Notes: generated by a model not told the origin, from the sequence alone. Positions 33,386 to 47,199 are shown, counted from the first letter of the stretch. The stretch: DNA of 64,000 nt from Ecdyonurus torrentis (GCA_949318235.1 OX439134.1:23178162-23242161); one strand, 5' to 3'. Numbers and translations are program-made.

Positions 33386-35267
33386 ATGATTTGATACTCG
33401 AGTACAGACAGTGGCTTGCAATATAGTTATAGCTGTGACCCAGTGTTATGACGTGTTGTGCACATTCTGGCTTTCTTTTCGTAGGATATCCATGGAAACA
33501 GCAGGGATGGCTCTACCTGGCTACCATTACATCGCGCCAAACCATATTGTCAAAGCACCCATACACTAGAGGGAGCGCATGCCACCAAAATATCAACAAT
33601 AGGGGCTCAGTGCAAGAGCTATAGCAATTTGAAACAAAATGAATTAGACCCTTAATTTATTAAAACCATACTGCAGTTTGGAAATATTAGAAAATACTAT
33701 TGATTGATTTAGGTGACAATTTGTTTATGAAATCGTATATGTCATGTCTGTAAAGTTTTGGTATTATAATTACACAATTTGCGTGCAATTTATTGCGAAA
33801 ATTGCGACAAGTACAGTACGACAATTGCTTACAACCACCGTAACTATCTGAGAGAAATTTCTACAAATTTAATTTTTAACTCGGAACTGGTTTTTAAAAC
33901 CAAATTTGTCATCAAATTTCAACTTGAAATTCGTGTTTTTCTATAAATCCATTCAAATATGCTTATGGTTTTAATAATTAAAAATAAAAAAATATTTGAC
34001 AAATTAAAAAAAAAAAAATATTAAGGGTTTAATTTTAATACAAAGTTAAATCGCATGGTGAAGGGATCAAAAAAAAAAATTAAAAAAGAAAATTAAGTAA
34101 AAAAAAAATGTGCTTTTTTTATGTATCTATTCACGTTATATGACAAAAAAAGAAATATAAAATCCAAACACCATACAAGTAACACATAACAAAAAAAGAG
34201 AAAAAAATGCATTTTTAAATGCAGAATTTTATTTATATCTTACATCTTAGAAGAAAAAAAAGTTAAAAAGAAAAAAAAAAAAGAAAGATTAACTTTTAGT
34301 GTTAAAAGTTTTTTATATTAATGTATCTAACCCTGATTTTTATTTATTATCTTTGTTTTTTATATATATATAAAAAAAATGTTTGTTTTTTTAAAAAGTA
34401 TATTTTTATCGAGATGGATTGTGATGATTTTTTTTGTTTGATTTTTATAAATTGTGAAAAGTGTACATGGGTTACCACAGCTGATTTGAGAGTTAAATAG
34501 AACTAATATGAAAGATTTAACTTGCTTTAACTTTTATCAGTGGTCAACACAAGAATGATTTTAAAATGTAAACAATGGTTGTCATCATATCACCTGTTTC
34601 ACCCAAAAAAAAAACCTCCCCCCCCCCCCCACGCCCTTACAAATATTTTCCCAAAATTATTCCCTAATTTTGTTATATATGTGCCAAAAAAAAAAAATAA
34701 TAATAATAATTAAAAAAAACATAAGTATTTAAAAATCACAGAAATTGTTAGATAATTAAAAGATTGCACTCTATAGTAAAGTATATAAGTATAAGTGTGT
34801 TCAAATCTTTAATATTAAATTCTTAGCACTATTTTACTATTAAGAGAGGGGATTTAACTGTTAAATAAACAAAAATTATTAATAACAAAAATATAAACAA
34901 AAACAAAAAATCAAATTAATGGAAACTTTTTTTTTTTTTTTATGTCGCGTGTTAGTAATTATTGTGAGTTAGCCATGGCTCATTTCTTACGTAAGTAAAT
35001 ATTCATCAATTGTACATTTTGGCTTAGATTGTATTGAATGCATATTGGGCTTTATTTTTCAATTATACTTTTATACAATTTTAAAGCAATTTATCTATTT
35101 TTAATAAATAAATAAATAAAATTAAGTGCACATACATAATATCTTATTGTGCAAGTAATTTTTATCGCAAAATTTATTTAAAATTGCTTCAAAAAAAGTT
35201 AACAATTTAATTAAAAATGTAGCTCTTATAATATGCAACAAATTTGCTAGGACCAAGCAAAACTTAC

Positions 35268-35301
<34 letters not shown>

Positions 35302-38300
35302 TTTCCATTTGCTTTATATTAGGGGGGAGTTGAGCAGGGGTGATATACAATGTCGACTGAGGGTTTAATAACTTAACGTGTAGCTGTGATTGAAGGAGGG
35401 TGGCTGAGACCATTCGTAAAATAATAAAAAAATATATATTATACCCCCGGCAAAAAAAAAAAAAAAAAAAAAAAAATGTCGGAATCAAATGAAAGCGTGC
35501 GTTTTTAGCGCTGAAAAAAAAAAGACATAAAAATTGAAATAAATTGATTGAAATATATACATATTCAACTGTTTTAGCTGTAGGACTTAATAATAATAAT
35601 AATAACTAGTTTGTAAGGAAATAATATTAATTAAATGTAGAATTGTCGTAAAAAAAAAAAACAATCAAAATATTTAAGATGCAAGAAAATGTCTTTATTA
35701 TAAAGTTATTACGAGAATTCTAAAAAAATAATAATAATAGTTTTAAAAATAATTTTAAAAAAATCTATTTACTATATTTGCTCTGTCATTACATATATAT
35801 AGAACTAATTGTATTCAAAAAAAATTATATATATATACATATATATACTATAGTAATTATATAATCAAGAAAGATTTCGTGGGGGATAAAAAAAGAAACG
35901 GGTAAATAGTGAGAAAAAGAAGTAAAATAGCGGCACGTAAATAAAAAAAGATATTTTTCTCGCTAATAAATTCCCAAAATAAAAAATATCTCGTTTGATC
36001 GGGTTGATATTTTTTCATATGTATACTGCAGAAATAAAAACGAGAATGGAAGTTCAGTTTTGTGGAGGCAACTTTTGAGTGCATGTTTGGGAGGGAAAGC
36101 GAAGTAGTTGAGCTCAATTGTACAGCTTGAAAAGTATATGCAAATCAAGTACGTCATTTATATACTACTAGTTTGAAACAGCAGAATTATTTTACAATAT
36201 AGCAGAAATTATGTTGTGAGGAGCTGATGAAATTAGAATGGTATAATTATTACGTATTTATTTCGTATGTTTCTGTGGAAATAAAAAAAAAATACAATTT
36301 TAATGTCACTTTTTTTCCCGTTATTTTTTTTGCATTTTTCATATTTTTAAACTTATTTTCAAGTCACGAGTTTTCAAAAAAAAAAAAAAAAAACTGTTTT
36401 TGAGCTCTACTACTTTGCTAATCTTGCGGCACACTTTGAAATTGCCTTCATAAGCGAGACTTATTCGTGGCACACGTGCATACGTATGTACGGCGATTTT
36501 CTTGTCAAAGTGGATTTTTGTTGTTTTTTTAGGAAATTTAGTAAAAAAAAAAAAAAAAAAAGTCGACCAAAGATTTAGAGAGTTTATAAAACTAAATGAG
36601 AGAATCTCAAAAATAAGAAAACAAATTGTTAACTTTTTGTTTGCAGCTTTGAAGGTAAATAATAAATATTTTGTCGCGTCTTATTCAATTAACATGTAAA
36701 CTAACGATCATCATCACTTTTACATGACGACTAAGTGAATACTTAATTGATCTCACAAACGTTTTGTCTGCTTCAAAAAGTGGACAAAAAATAAATAAAT
36801 AACATGTACCTTATGGAAATGTTTGGGTATGCCTTTGTAAAAACTGAACAAATATTTTAAAAAATTATTTCTTTACTTAATTGTTAACTATATTATTGGA
36901 CGATATTTAAAAAGATCGCCCTATTTTTTTTTTTTTTTTTTTTAATTGTTTATTTTATTATTTAATTTAATAAAATTTCGTCAAGTTTTTTAATTTTTAA
37001 AGACGATTTACGTCAGTTTTTACAAATTTAAAACCATTTCATATTCCTAAAGTTAATAATAAATAAGACTTAAAAAAATATTTTGGTTCGTTAAAGCAAT
37101 AATTTTTGGGTGATAGTATTAAAAAAAAATTTGTTAAAAGAAAAGTTGCACAATTAAAAAAAAATTGTTTTTTAATGTTTACTTATATATAATATTAATG
37201 TGCCAATATATCGCAAAGAAAAAAAATATATTAATAAAATTAGCGTAATATGTGTTAATAAATAAATAATTAATTAATAATAAAATAAATTATATATTTG
37301 CCAAATATGTTAAAAATTGTGGCAGACAATCTTACATAAGTGTGCCAAAAATATGGTGTCAAAATAATAATGAGGGATTTTTCAAAAATATAATCGTGTA
37401 ATTTTGAAAGCAATTTTTCAGTAGTTAAGAACTCAGGAAAAAAAAAAAAAAAAAAAAAAAAGAATAAGAAAAAAAAAGTGTAATGTTAAAATATTTGATG
37501 TTTAATTAGTTGATTGTCACATATCTGCTGCAATGCAGGCTAAAAAATTGGAAATATTACACAACCGTGTGTGTGTGACTAATTAATATATACTTAATTA
37601 TATTATATACCCAATATATTATATATATAACTATAGTAGAACATTGTTATGAGAAAAAATAATCGGGTTATTTTTTTTGTGATAGCTTGTAATTCTTATA
37701 TATAACCCCCTTTCTATCCTGAAACCCTTTCACCCTCCTTAATCCAAATTATTGCGTACGGGCAACCTAAAAAATATGGTACCCAAAAAAAATATATATA
37801 ATAATATATATATTAGGTTGAAAACAAATTGGGTAGTTCATTATATGGGTAACAAAATATCAGAAGTAAACTTTTAAATAGTTTTAATACTGTTAAATGA
37901 ACCATTATGTGAGTTAATATTACCCAAATAGTTTTCAGCTGTTTTTTTTTTTTCCTTTTCAAAAATAAATTATACAAAAATGCTTCAATATTATATGTTT
38001 AATGAAAAAAATAAATAAAAGGAGAAAAAAATATTGAAAAATAATCAATAGCCTTTAAATAAACAGGGTCTAATTAAAGAAGAAAAAAAAACACAAAACA
38101 TATTTGTATTTAAATTAATAAAATATATAAAAAATAAATAAATAAAAATGTATTAATAATAAATATATGCGAATTGTCTTTCACAGCAAGTAACTATGAT
38201 TGTAGATCAAATAAATATTGATTTTGAGTAGAATGTATTGATTGATTGATATACATATTTTATGGTTTCATTTGTTGAAAAAAGAAAAAGAAAAGATCGT

Positions 38301-38496
38301 TGGCGACATTCGCAAATTTAAATTTTAACACATTTTTTATGGCGGAAGAGATCGCAACAAGAAAAAACAAAATCTATGAGCATTATGGATAAATCGGCTG
38401 CATTTGCTGAAAATTGCGGTTATAAAAATCAGGGGAGTTGGAAAGTTTTAACCTCTTGTGCGCACAATTTTTGCAGCACAATGTGGTTCTAATCGC

Positions 38497-38527
<31 letters not shown>

Positions 38528-39498
38528 GATGCGATCTTTTCTTTTTCTCTTAAAATAAAATGATAAAGCAATGAATTAGTGGAAAAAAATTGTTACAAAA
38601 ATATTTGAAGGGAAAAAAAAACGTGATAAAAAAAAACTCGCTAAATCATTGCTAGCGTTATTTTATTAAAATTTTACGATAAATAATTAATTAATAAAAA
38701 TAAGACAAAAATGTTGTTCTTTAGCTGTTAACATAGGGTGGTTTGAGCTTGCGCTGCGACGCTATCTTTGACCAAGGAAATACATTGATAAGTTGAAACT
38801 TTTTATCAATTAAAAAAAGTTTAAAAACAGGATTATTTCAAGTGTATTTTCTTCAATATGGCGACTGTGCGTGATTCAGTGAAATCACCCTATAAAAAAT
38901 TGATACAGGTGTGATGTGCTCATTATAAGTGTATTTAAAAAAAATTAATTAAATGATCAATGGGGGTGAAATAGGGATTGGGGTGAAAAAAAATTAAGAT
39001 CAATTTTTTTAAAAAGAAGGGTGAAAATAACAATAAAATAAGTAGTGGAAAAAAATTTTGATAAAAAAATATAATTGAAAAAAAAAGTGTTTTTGCGTCA
39101 TTTTTTTAAATGGCGTTTGAAATAAAAAGAACTATTGCAAATCAAAAGTAATTATGTATATCATGTTATTATATATAAACATAAATAATACTCTAATTAA
39201 GTAATGTAGTTGTGGGGTTTTTTGCTTAATTACTTCAAGTGATTAAAATTAATTAATTATCTTAATTACATTTCAAATTATTAAACTCTACAAAACAAAA
39301 AGCTATGGCTGGGCATCAGAGTATAATTATAAATATGTATTTTATAAATATATATATATCAAAACATTTGATTGCATATCGGTGCTGAGTTGTGCCAAAC
39401 TTGTGTTTCTCATTCTTGCTCAAAGTAACTTCACTCCATGCATACATATCTATCTTCCATTTGTGCTAACTCATATTAAACCTACTTTACATTATTAA

Positions 39499-39810
39499 AG
39501 GCGTAGAACACCTTGAACAAAAAAGTTGTGTAATATCCTAACAAACCTGAAAATCAACGTTGATTTGGCCACAGTAATTGATTTCTAATTTATTTTCCAT
39601 TCACAAAATGCCGCTGGCGGTCACTGACGTCACAGCTCACTTGTTTTACGCGCGCGTTTACCGGGCGAGCTTTGACATGATCAGTGACCGCCAGTGGCAT
39701 TTTTTGAATGGAAAATAAATGAGAAATCAATGACTTCGACTAAATCAACATTGATTTTCAGATTTAGTAGGATAATATACAACTTTTTTGTTCAAGGTGT
39801 TATATGCCTT
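39499..39810. mobile_element. Family B palindromic MITE flanked by TTAA
   Basis: TTAA at 39495-39498 is followed by AGGCGTAGAACACCTTGAAC. The right end GTTCAAGGTGTTATATGCCT is followed by TTAA at 39811-39814. Inside, paired arms carry AATCAACGTTGATTTGGCC. A TTAA duplication is the piggyBac hallmark; transposase is absent. Confidence 0.75.
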
Positions 39811-39821
39811 TTAAGTTATTT

Positions 39822-40110
39822 ACTTAATATACATGACGCCATACTGGAGCAATAAATAACATTGATCAGCATATTAAGTTTTTCTTTAAAAAAGTTATTA
39901 AAGTTTTTCTTATTATTATTTTTGTCGTATATTTGAAAAATATTCATAGAAAAGTTCTTAAAAATATTGCTAATTTAAAGCAGAGGACAGTGGTCGATTT
40001 CTTATCGCTTTTAGTCGGATAGGATAAGAAATTGACCGCTGTCCTGCGATTAAGTATTTTTAAACTTGCAAAAAGTGCAATTTTATTTGGCGCTCACGTA
40101 TGGCAAGCAT
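39822..40110 (+). mobile_element. Family A MITE, partial, with a nested hairpin
   Basis: It has GACGCCATACTGGAGCAATA, AATAACATTGATCAGCAT and the split phrase ATATTGCTAA / AAGTATTTTTAAACTTGCAA. A hairpin sits in the split at about 39983-40050 (GAGGACAGTGGTCGATTTCT pairing with AGAAATTGACCGCTGTCCTG). Confidence 0.6.
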
Positions 40111-40221
40111 CCCGTGTTTGATTTTTCTAACAGATTTTTTACATCGATCCATCTTAAAAAAGATAATTTAAGTTCAATTTATTAGTCATTCTAATTTATG
40201 TTAATTTAATGCAAAAGTTAA

Positions 40222-40334
40222 AAAATATATATCGATGTTGGGATGCAGAAATGCGACCGATGAGAAAAATCATGAGGTTTTTACTCATGATTATTCTCAT
40301 CGGTCGCATTTCTGCATCCCAACATCGATATATT
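40222..40334. repeat. Near-perfect hairpin, about 53-bp arms, 6-nt loop
   Basis: ATCGATGTTGGGATGCAGAA and ATGCGACCGATGAGAA on the left pair with TTCTCATCGGTCGCATTTCT and GCATCCCAACATCGAT on the right. The loop is near GAGGTTTTTACTC. Confidence 0.85.
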
Positions 40335-40810
40335 ATATTAGAACGAGATTTTCGCAGTGTCAAATATATCGCAATTTTGCAGCAATTTTGTTACTTAAAA
40401 ACATAGTACAAAAATTAAATGATAGATTAGTGTCTATTTTTTTTTTTTTTTTTTTTTTTCATTTCTTTTTACTAAAATTTAATAATATTTTTTAATATGT
40501 ATTTTACTTTTTAATATAATTATATTTTTAATAGAATTAAGAAAAGTTGTGATTTTTTCTTTTCTTTTAGTAAAATGGAACAAAAAAGGGGGTGAAAAGT
40601 TGGGTTAAAAATATCATTGATAATGTTTACCCCTAGTGGGCAAGCATATCTGTATTGTAAGCATATCATGCCTGGCCATAGCTTGGTTCTAACTTAGCGA
40701 TGTTTAGAAACATTTTGTCAACTCTTATATTATATTATGTATGTATGTATGTATGTGCTGAGTCAACCACTGGAGTTAGCTACACTTTACCACAACGTAA
40801 GTCACACATA

Positions 40811-41275
40811 GTAGCAGACGTTGCAAAGTAAACAAACTGGCAGCTCAACAATACTAACAAAGTGCTAGCAGATGACTTTGTGTTCCTGTCTACATTTAAC
40901 ATGTTTTCTTATGGGGCAATGAAGCAGCTATAACTTGAGTTAGAATTATTTTTCAGAGCTGAAATTTTTACTGTAGCTTACTGAGCCTCAAAGCTTTTGT
41001 TTTTCTGGATTTCAAGTGATTTGGTTAAAAATTATTTTTTCACCCAATTGACTTCAAATCCAGGAAAACAAAAGCTTTGAGGCTCAATAAGCTACAGTAA
41101 AAATTTCAGCTTTGAGAAATAATTCTAAGCCAAGTTATAGCTGCTTCATTGCCCCATAAGACAGCATGTTAAATGTAGACAGGAACACATAGTCGTCTGC
41201 TAGCACTTTGTTAGTATTGTTGGGCTGTCAGTTTGTTTATTTTATCACTAAACCTACTTTTGTAATGTCTGCTAT
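40811..41275. mobile_element. Family F foldback, second copy
   Basis: It has the same arms and loop as the element at 16165-16635. Its left end reads GTAGCAGACGTTGCAAAGTA and its right end ACTTTTGTAATGTCTGCTAT. Differences from the first copy are scattered substitutions plus a deletion of about 22 bp at the left end. Confidence 0.85.
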
Positions 41276-42211
41276 TGCCACGACACACATCAAATTGCAA
41301 GCTAACTTCTTTTTTTTTTTTTTTTTTTTTTTTGCATTACTTCTAATTATAAAAATATTTTAAATAAATTTAAAGTTTTTAAATGCATTTCTTGTGTAAA
41401 ATTATTATATCAGTTATCATAAATACTTTAAAACAATGGAACACTTGCAATTTAGGAAATGTTACAAATTGTTGCAATGTGTAAGTGAAAATGTTTTGTT
41501 TTTTACATAATATATATAGATATAATAAGAAATGCATTAAGAAATATTCCAATTTATTTATATCAGTTGGTACGTTCATTAAAACTCATTACACCTGGTA
41601 CAAGTGATCTAGAAAAAAAAATCAAAATTCAAAATATTCTGGGAAGAAAAGAGAAGTCAGTTACTTGCAATTCGAGGTTTTTTGGCGAAATAATTTGGCC
41701 TTGCTTTGTCCAATGTATGTTACTCAAGTAGGTTCTCGTAAAGTACATCTCTCTCTTTCTCTATCTCTTTTTTAATTTCTTTTTTTCTTAAAAAATAATA
41801 ACAAAAAAATAAAACATCTTTTTATCCATAAAGGCAAATAAAAAAAAAATTTAAAAAAAAGCCACTTTACAATTTTAAAAGTTCTACTTTTTAATATAAA
41901 AATAAATTACCAAGTTTCAAGAAATTTATAAAAACAAACAAAAAAGTGAAATAAAGACAGAAATATATAAAAGTGAATTTTAAGATCGATTTTTATGTGA
42001 GACGTACGATCTGTGAAATAATCTAGCATGTAAGAGTGTATTATTATTATTATTATTGTTTTGTTTTTTGGTTATTAAAAAGTGTGTATTTAGGAAAAAA
42101 CTTTGAGTTGTCTTTTTCTTTTACAAATTTATTTACCCACTTACAATAGCTTTGCATGCATTAATGCATAATTATAATGCAAGAAATATATTTATATATT
42201 ATACAGTATAT

Positions 42212-42260
<49 letters not shown>

Positions 42261-42398
42261 CAGGGCTGAAAGTAAGCCGGAGCTGAGCTCCGGTAAAAAG
42301 TTGAAAATTTAACATTGCGCTTATGGGAGCTCCGGAGCTATCGTGAATTTTTTAGCATTGATAGCTCCGGTAAAAGAATTTTTCTACTTTAAGCCCTG
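42261..42398. mobile_element. hAT-like MITE, 138 bp, in (TA)n
   Basis: Ends CAGGGCTGAAAGTA and TACTTTAAGCCCTG are inverted. ATATATAT flanks both sides, consistent with an 8-bp duplication but not proof because the site is a TA repeat. Inner arms carry AGCTCCGGTAAAA three times. Confidence 0.7.
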
Positions 42399-43080
42399 AT
42401 ATATATATTTAAAGTACACTACTTTAGGGTAGGAGTGTATTTTTCTTATGATGATTTTTAGAGTTCAGTATAGGCTGCTGTACCCAAAAATGAAATCCAA
42501 AAAATTCTATCTCAAAAACTTTTGTCACAAATAACGGAGCGTCAAAGTACTGCAAAATGCCTCACCCTCTATGCTAATTGGAACCCTGATTTTGACCCAC
42601 TTTAAATTTTTTTTCAACGGTTAAAAAAAATACTATCTTTTGTTCTTCGTCCTGAATTTTGATGAAAAATTATTTTTCTAGCGAACGAATGTGCCGAGAA
42701 AAATTTTTATTGTAAATTGACTCCCAGGTTATTAATTTGAAAATGCGATATTCAATTTTTTTTTCTCCGTGAATGTCTCGTAAAATCGTTTAAAAATTCA
42801 ATCATTAAAGCTTGATCTATAGAACATGCTATAGTATTTTTTGTTTGGAAATTGATCAAGAAAAATTGTGCACATGGTGAGCTTGAAGTTTTACGTGTTA
42901 AAGGGAGCGTAACCCAACGACTTTTAACGCTATAATTTACGCCGAAACTTTTTGGAGTATGGAGAATTGTTCCTTGGTTCATTATATGAACCTAAAAAAT
43001 GATATGAAATTGAATTTTACGACAACATATCGCTATACCCTAAATAAGTAGTACCTTAATATACATACATAATATATATT

Positions 43081-43232
43081 GATTGACTAATAAAGAAACA
43101 ACTGTTTTGCCGAGGCCGACTATATAAGCAATTTCGGTCGCTTCCGCTTCTACTTACTACACATGTGCAGAACGTCGAAACGGAAGCGGATGTGAGTAAA
43201 ACCGCTTAGAACAGTTGTTCCTTATTATTAGT
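43081..43232. repeat. Foldback with AACAACTGTT arms
   Basis: GACTAATAAAGAAACAACTG on the left pairs with CAGTTGTTCCTTATTATTAG on the right. TCGCTTCCGCTTCTACTTAC also pairs with GAAACGGAAGCGGATGTGAG. The loop includes ACACATGTGC. Confidence 0.7.
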
Positions 43233-43961
43233 TAAATAATTACAAAAAGGTTCATTCGCATAGTAATTCATTTTTTGTAGTTAAATTTCTAAATACAATT
43301 TGCTGAAACCTCAAAATGCTTTTCATCTTATTATTATAATAAATTTTATAAAATTACTTAAATTTAAGTTTTTAGAGTACTACGCAAATATGTATTTTTT
43401 TTTATATTTTTTTTTTTATGAGAATATTTTAGAATTTGCGTTACTACAATCTAATTAAGTAATACTGTTTTTAAAACTGATAAAATAGCCAGCTGGTTCA
43501 AAAATCGTGGCAAAATAATATGCGAGCGTGAATTTTTGTAGTTTAAAGTTACAAAAACTAAAAAAAAAAAAAAAAAATCAATAAATATATTTTTATACTT
43601 TATACAGAATAGATTTATCTGAAAGGATATAGAGCAAAGCAAACCAACAAGAGCCAAGGCTTTACCATAGTGAAGAGAGTTGCACAGTTTGATGTAAATT
43701 TTGAACATGAAGAGAGTTACATGATTCGACGAAAATCTTTCTACTTTCTAGCAAAATTTTCTTCGAACAATCGGACTTTCATCACTTTTATGGTGAGGCC
43801 CTTGCTGGTGTCCTCTTTTTCTTTTAAATCAAATCTAAACGCGATCGTATAAATTATTTATTTTTGCAGAATAAATTGATCTAATATTTATAAAAGAAAT
43901 GATAATTTTCGTAACTGACCAGGCCAAAGATGGAGTTAAAATATAATAATAAAATACAATA

Positions 43962-44246
43962 TAGGGTGTATCCGTATGACGTCATATTTAATGCACTTGG
44001 AAGCCATACTGGAGTAATATAAAATAACATTGCTCAGCATAGGACAAACTTTCTTTGTGACTATTGGCTGCTTTCTTTGAGAAATCAGTTAATTTTTATT
44101 ATTACTCTCACATATACTTGAGATAGCTCTCAAAAATATTGCTTAGTATTTTTAAACTGGGAAAATGAGTAATATATTTTAATGCGGCAAATGTTATTGA
44201 GTGATCCAACATGAGGTCAACATTAATATGAATGCAAGACCCTATA
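43962..44246 (+). mobile_element. Family A MITE
   Basis: It starts ATATAGGGTGTATCCGTATG and ends GAATGCAAGACCCTATA. The core includes GACGTCATATTTAATGCACT, AACATTGCTCAGCATAGGAC and TCAAAAATATTGCTTAG. Another copy in the opposite orientation begins only about 15 bp later. Confidence 0.8.
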
Positions 44247-44260
44247 AAAATAGAAGAATA

Positions 44261-45106
44261 TACAGGGTGTATGCATTAATGTTAAAATCGGTGCCATGTT
44301 AGATCACGCAATATCATTGACCGCATATGAAAATGATTCATTTTTCTAGTTTAAAAATATTTTTTAACTGTTCAAACGCATAAAGCAGTATTTTGGAGAG
44401 CATTGATGCTGTTAATGCTGTTAGTCACTTTTTATTACCTAAATGGTCCGTCGCATATTTTTCTAACCAAATTTCTTTCATTGTATATTATTATACTATT
44501 ATTTTTCATTTTTTGCATTTGTATAGCAATATTAAATTTCTTATGATAATTATTTCTATAATACTATTTCTGTTTACTCATTGATTTATTAATATGTAGT
44601 ATAATATACTTTCTCTAGTAAAATCTCATACTCACGAGAAATAAACATATAAATTTATTTTCTTTTTTTTTTATTCTTGGAAAAAAAAAGTATAAATATA
44701 ATTTCAATAACTTGATCATGTCACACTTAAATCTTATATTTACAGCTAATTATATTATAAATTTTTGTTACATAAAATAAATTTTACTTATATATTATGA
44801 ATTATTGAAGATGTAAAAACAATGCTTAAATTTGTATATGTTTATGTTAAAAATGTATATTTACTCTTTGTGGTCAAGGTTTTGTAAAATAGGGCTGTCA
44901 TGCCCTCGCAACGCCTTAATAAAGTTATTATTATTATTAATAGGTTGAATTAGTATCTCAAGTATATATATAATATATAATCCCCCGATTTTTCAAAAAA
45001 ATATAGATAAAAACGAAGCTTGTCCTATATGCTCAGCAATGTTATTTAGTATTCCAGTATGGCCTTCAAGTGCATTAAATATGATGTCATAAAGATACAC
45101 CCTATA
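44261..45106 (-). mobile_element. Family A MITE interrupted by a LINE 3' fragment
   Basis: The left part reads ACAGGGTGTATGCATTAATG ... GAGCATTGATGCTGTTAA. The right part resumes at about 44941 with AGGTTGAATTAGTATCTCAA and ends GATACACCCTATA. Together they rebuild the element order seen at 1036-1346, with a foreign segment of about 525 bp between. Confidence 0.75.
44416..44940 (+). mobile_element. LINE 3' end fragment with (TTA)n tail
   Basis: This insert splits a family A element. It ends GGGCTGTCATGCCCTCGCAA, CGCCTTAATAAAG and (TTA)n, the kind of short tandem tail used by CR1/L2-like LINEs. No protein-coding remnant is recognisable, so class assignment is tentative. Confidence 0.5.
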
Positions 45107-45237
45107 TAGTAAACAAAACAAAAAAAATCTGAAATTTTTTTACTTTTTTCCCCATCTTTTTTCCCCATCTTTTTTTTTTTTTTTTTTTTTTTTTCTTCAA
45201 ATTTTGGCACCTTTTTTGACAATTTTTTTTACCTTAA

Positions 45238-45458
45238 TGCTGTTTGTAAACCCTGTTCTCTGCACCAAAAATGACGCTCGGTCTATGGTTATTCAAATAG
45301 AATGCGCATTTTTTGGTGCAAGAGAACAGGGTTTATACGAACAACACTAATGCTGTTCGTAAACCCTGTTCTCTTGCACCAAAAAATGCGCATTCCATTT
45401 GATTAACCATAGCTGATCGTCATTTTAGGAGCAAAGAACAGGGTTTACGAACAACATT
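45238..45458. repeat. Two family G elements in inverted tandem
   Basis: Each half (45238-45347, 45350-45458) has ends of the type GTTCGTAAACCCTGTTCTC, and the halves are inverted copies of each other. Shared core pieces are CACCAAAAAATGCGCATTC and CATTTTAGGAGCAAAGAACA or its counterpart. Single copies occur at 10001 and 63880. Confidence 0.8.
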
Positions 45459-46921
45459 ACTCTTTTTAGTTACCCTTTAAAAAAAAACCGCTCTCTATTT
45501 TATTACTATGACGTCTTGACGTCTATAACCAAGAAGTTAATAAATGTAAAAACTATTCGGTTGTATATATATAGTTTGTGCAGAAATAACAAAAATTCAA
45601 TTGATATTTTCATTGTTTCGACATTTTTATTTACATTTGCACAGATAAAATATAGATTTACATTTTTAATTATATTTACAAAATATTTTAGTTCAGTAGA
45701 AAAGTGAAAAGTAAAATGAAGTTTCAAAAATATAAATATTCATTACAAAATAAAAAAAAGTAATTGAAAGTATCACGGATGATAATAATTATTAATGATG
45801 CAATATATTTCTATTGTAGCAGCATAACTCAATTATGTTGCACAGCATAGCTCTGAACTGTTAATTGTTATTAATACACATGTAACTTAAGGGAGTATAG
45901 GGTACCGACGTCGGCTATTAGACTTAAACTTTTCTCGTGAAACAAATCTGAAATTTTGCACAATGATACTTCAGCTTGAGACAATTTCAAATATATAAAA
46001 ATTTGGGGGGGTGGGGGGTCACCGAGCAAATTAATTTTATAAGATTTTTCGAAAATTTAAACCCATATAAGGCCCAATGTTAACTTCAATAATTTTTTTC
46101 TTTTTTTCGGGACGGTTAAACATCATGAAATTTTAATCACGGCTAGGTGTGACCCTTAGCTACACAATGACACCAAATTTAGACCCAAAACACGTTCTAG
46201 TTTTTTTAGATATAAGGTCGGTACCCTACTTCCTTAATTTCTCCTTACTAACTCTACAACATTTGAAAATAACCGCAAAACTAAAATAATACAATTAATA
46301 TGAAATATAGCTATACGGCCTGATACCATGTTTGATTAAATTGCTTGGTATTATAGAAACAATAAACACCAATATATACATAAATAAATTTTTTTAGCTC
46401 ATGCCACTATTTGATTGTTCTTAATTTTAGTTTATTATAATAATTTATAATTTTATTAAATAATATAATAATACAATTGCTAGATATACAACAACAGTGG
46501 TTCTACCCCAACATGGCCTCTAGGCGCAACTTAAAATATAAAAACCATATCCTTAATGTTATTTAATAAATTAATTTTATATTTTATGTTTCGTTTTCGT
46601 TTCGCTTAGCAAAGAAATCAGTCGCACAATAAATAAAAATAGGCAAAGAAGGCAAATAAAACTGGGCTAAAATTTATTGCACTTATAATTAAGTTTTAAC
46701 ATTAAAAAAATATAAAATATTATATTTTACGAAAGAGTTTAATTTTTCATTAATGCATTTTTTTTTTGTAGCAGCAGTGGTGTTAAAATTATTTAACGGT
46801 GTTAAATTATTGAACATGTTTTTTTTTTTTTTTTTTTTTTTTCATAAAGTTGTATTCACATATTCTTGATTTACATAACAAATATCGACAGAGAAACTGA
46901 AAGTGTATTGTTGAACCTTAA

Positions 46922-47199
46922 AGGCGTAGAACACCTTGAACAAAAAAGTTGTGTAATATCCTAACAAACCAGAACACAACGAATCAACGTTGATTTGGCC
47001 GAAGTCATTGATTTCTAATTTATTTTTCATTCACAAAATGCCACTGGCGATCACTGACGTCACAGCTCGCCCGGTTTACATGCGTGGCATTTTGTGAATG
47101 AAAAATAAATTAAGATTCAATGACCTCGGCTAAATCAACGTTGATTTTCAGATTTGTTAGGATATTACACAACTTTTTTGTTCAAGGTGTTCTACGCCT
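46922..47199. mobile_element. Family B palindromic MITE flanked by TTAA
   Basis: TTAA at 46918-46921 precedes AGGCGTAGAACACCTTGAAC. The exact inverted end GTTCAAGGTGTTCTACGCCT precedes TTAA at 47200-47203. This is the best-preserved copy of the family. The centre includes ACTGACGTCACAGCTCGCC. Confidence 0.8.
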
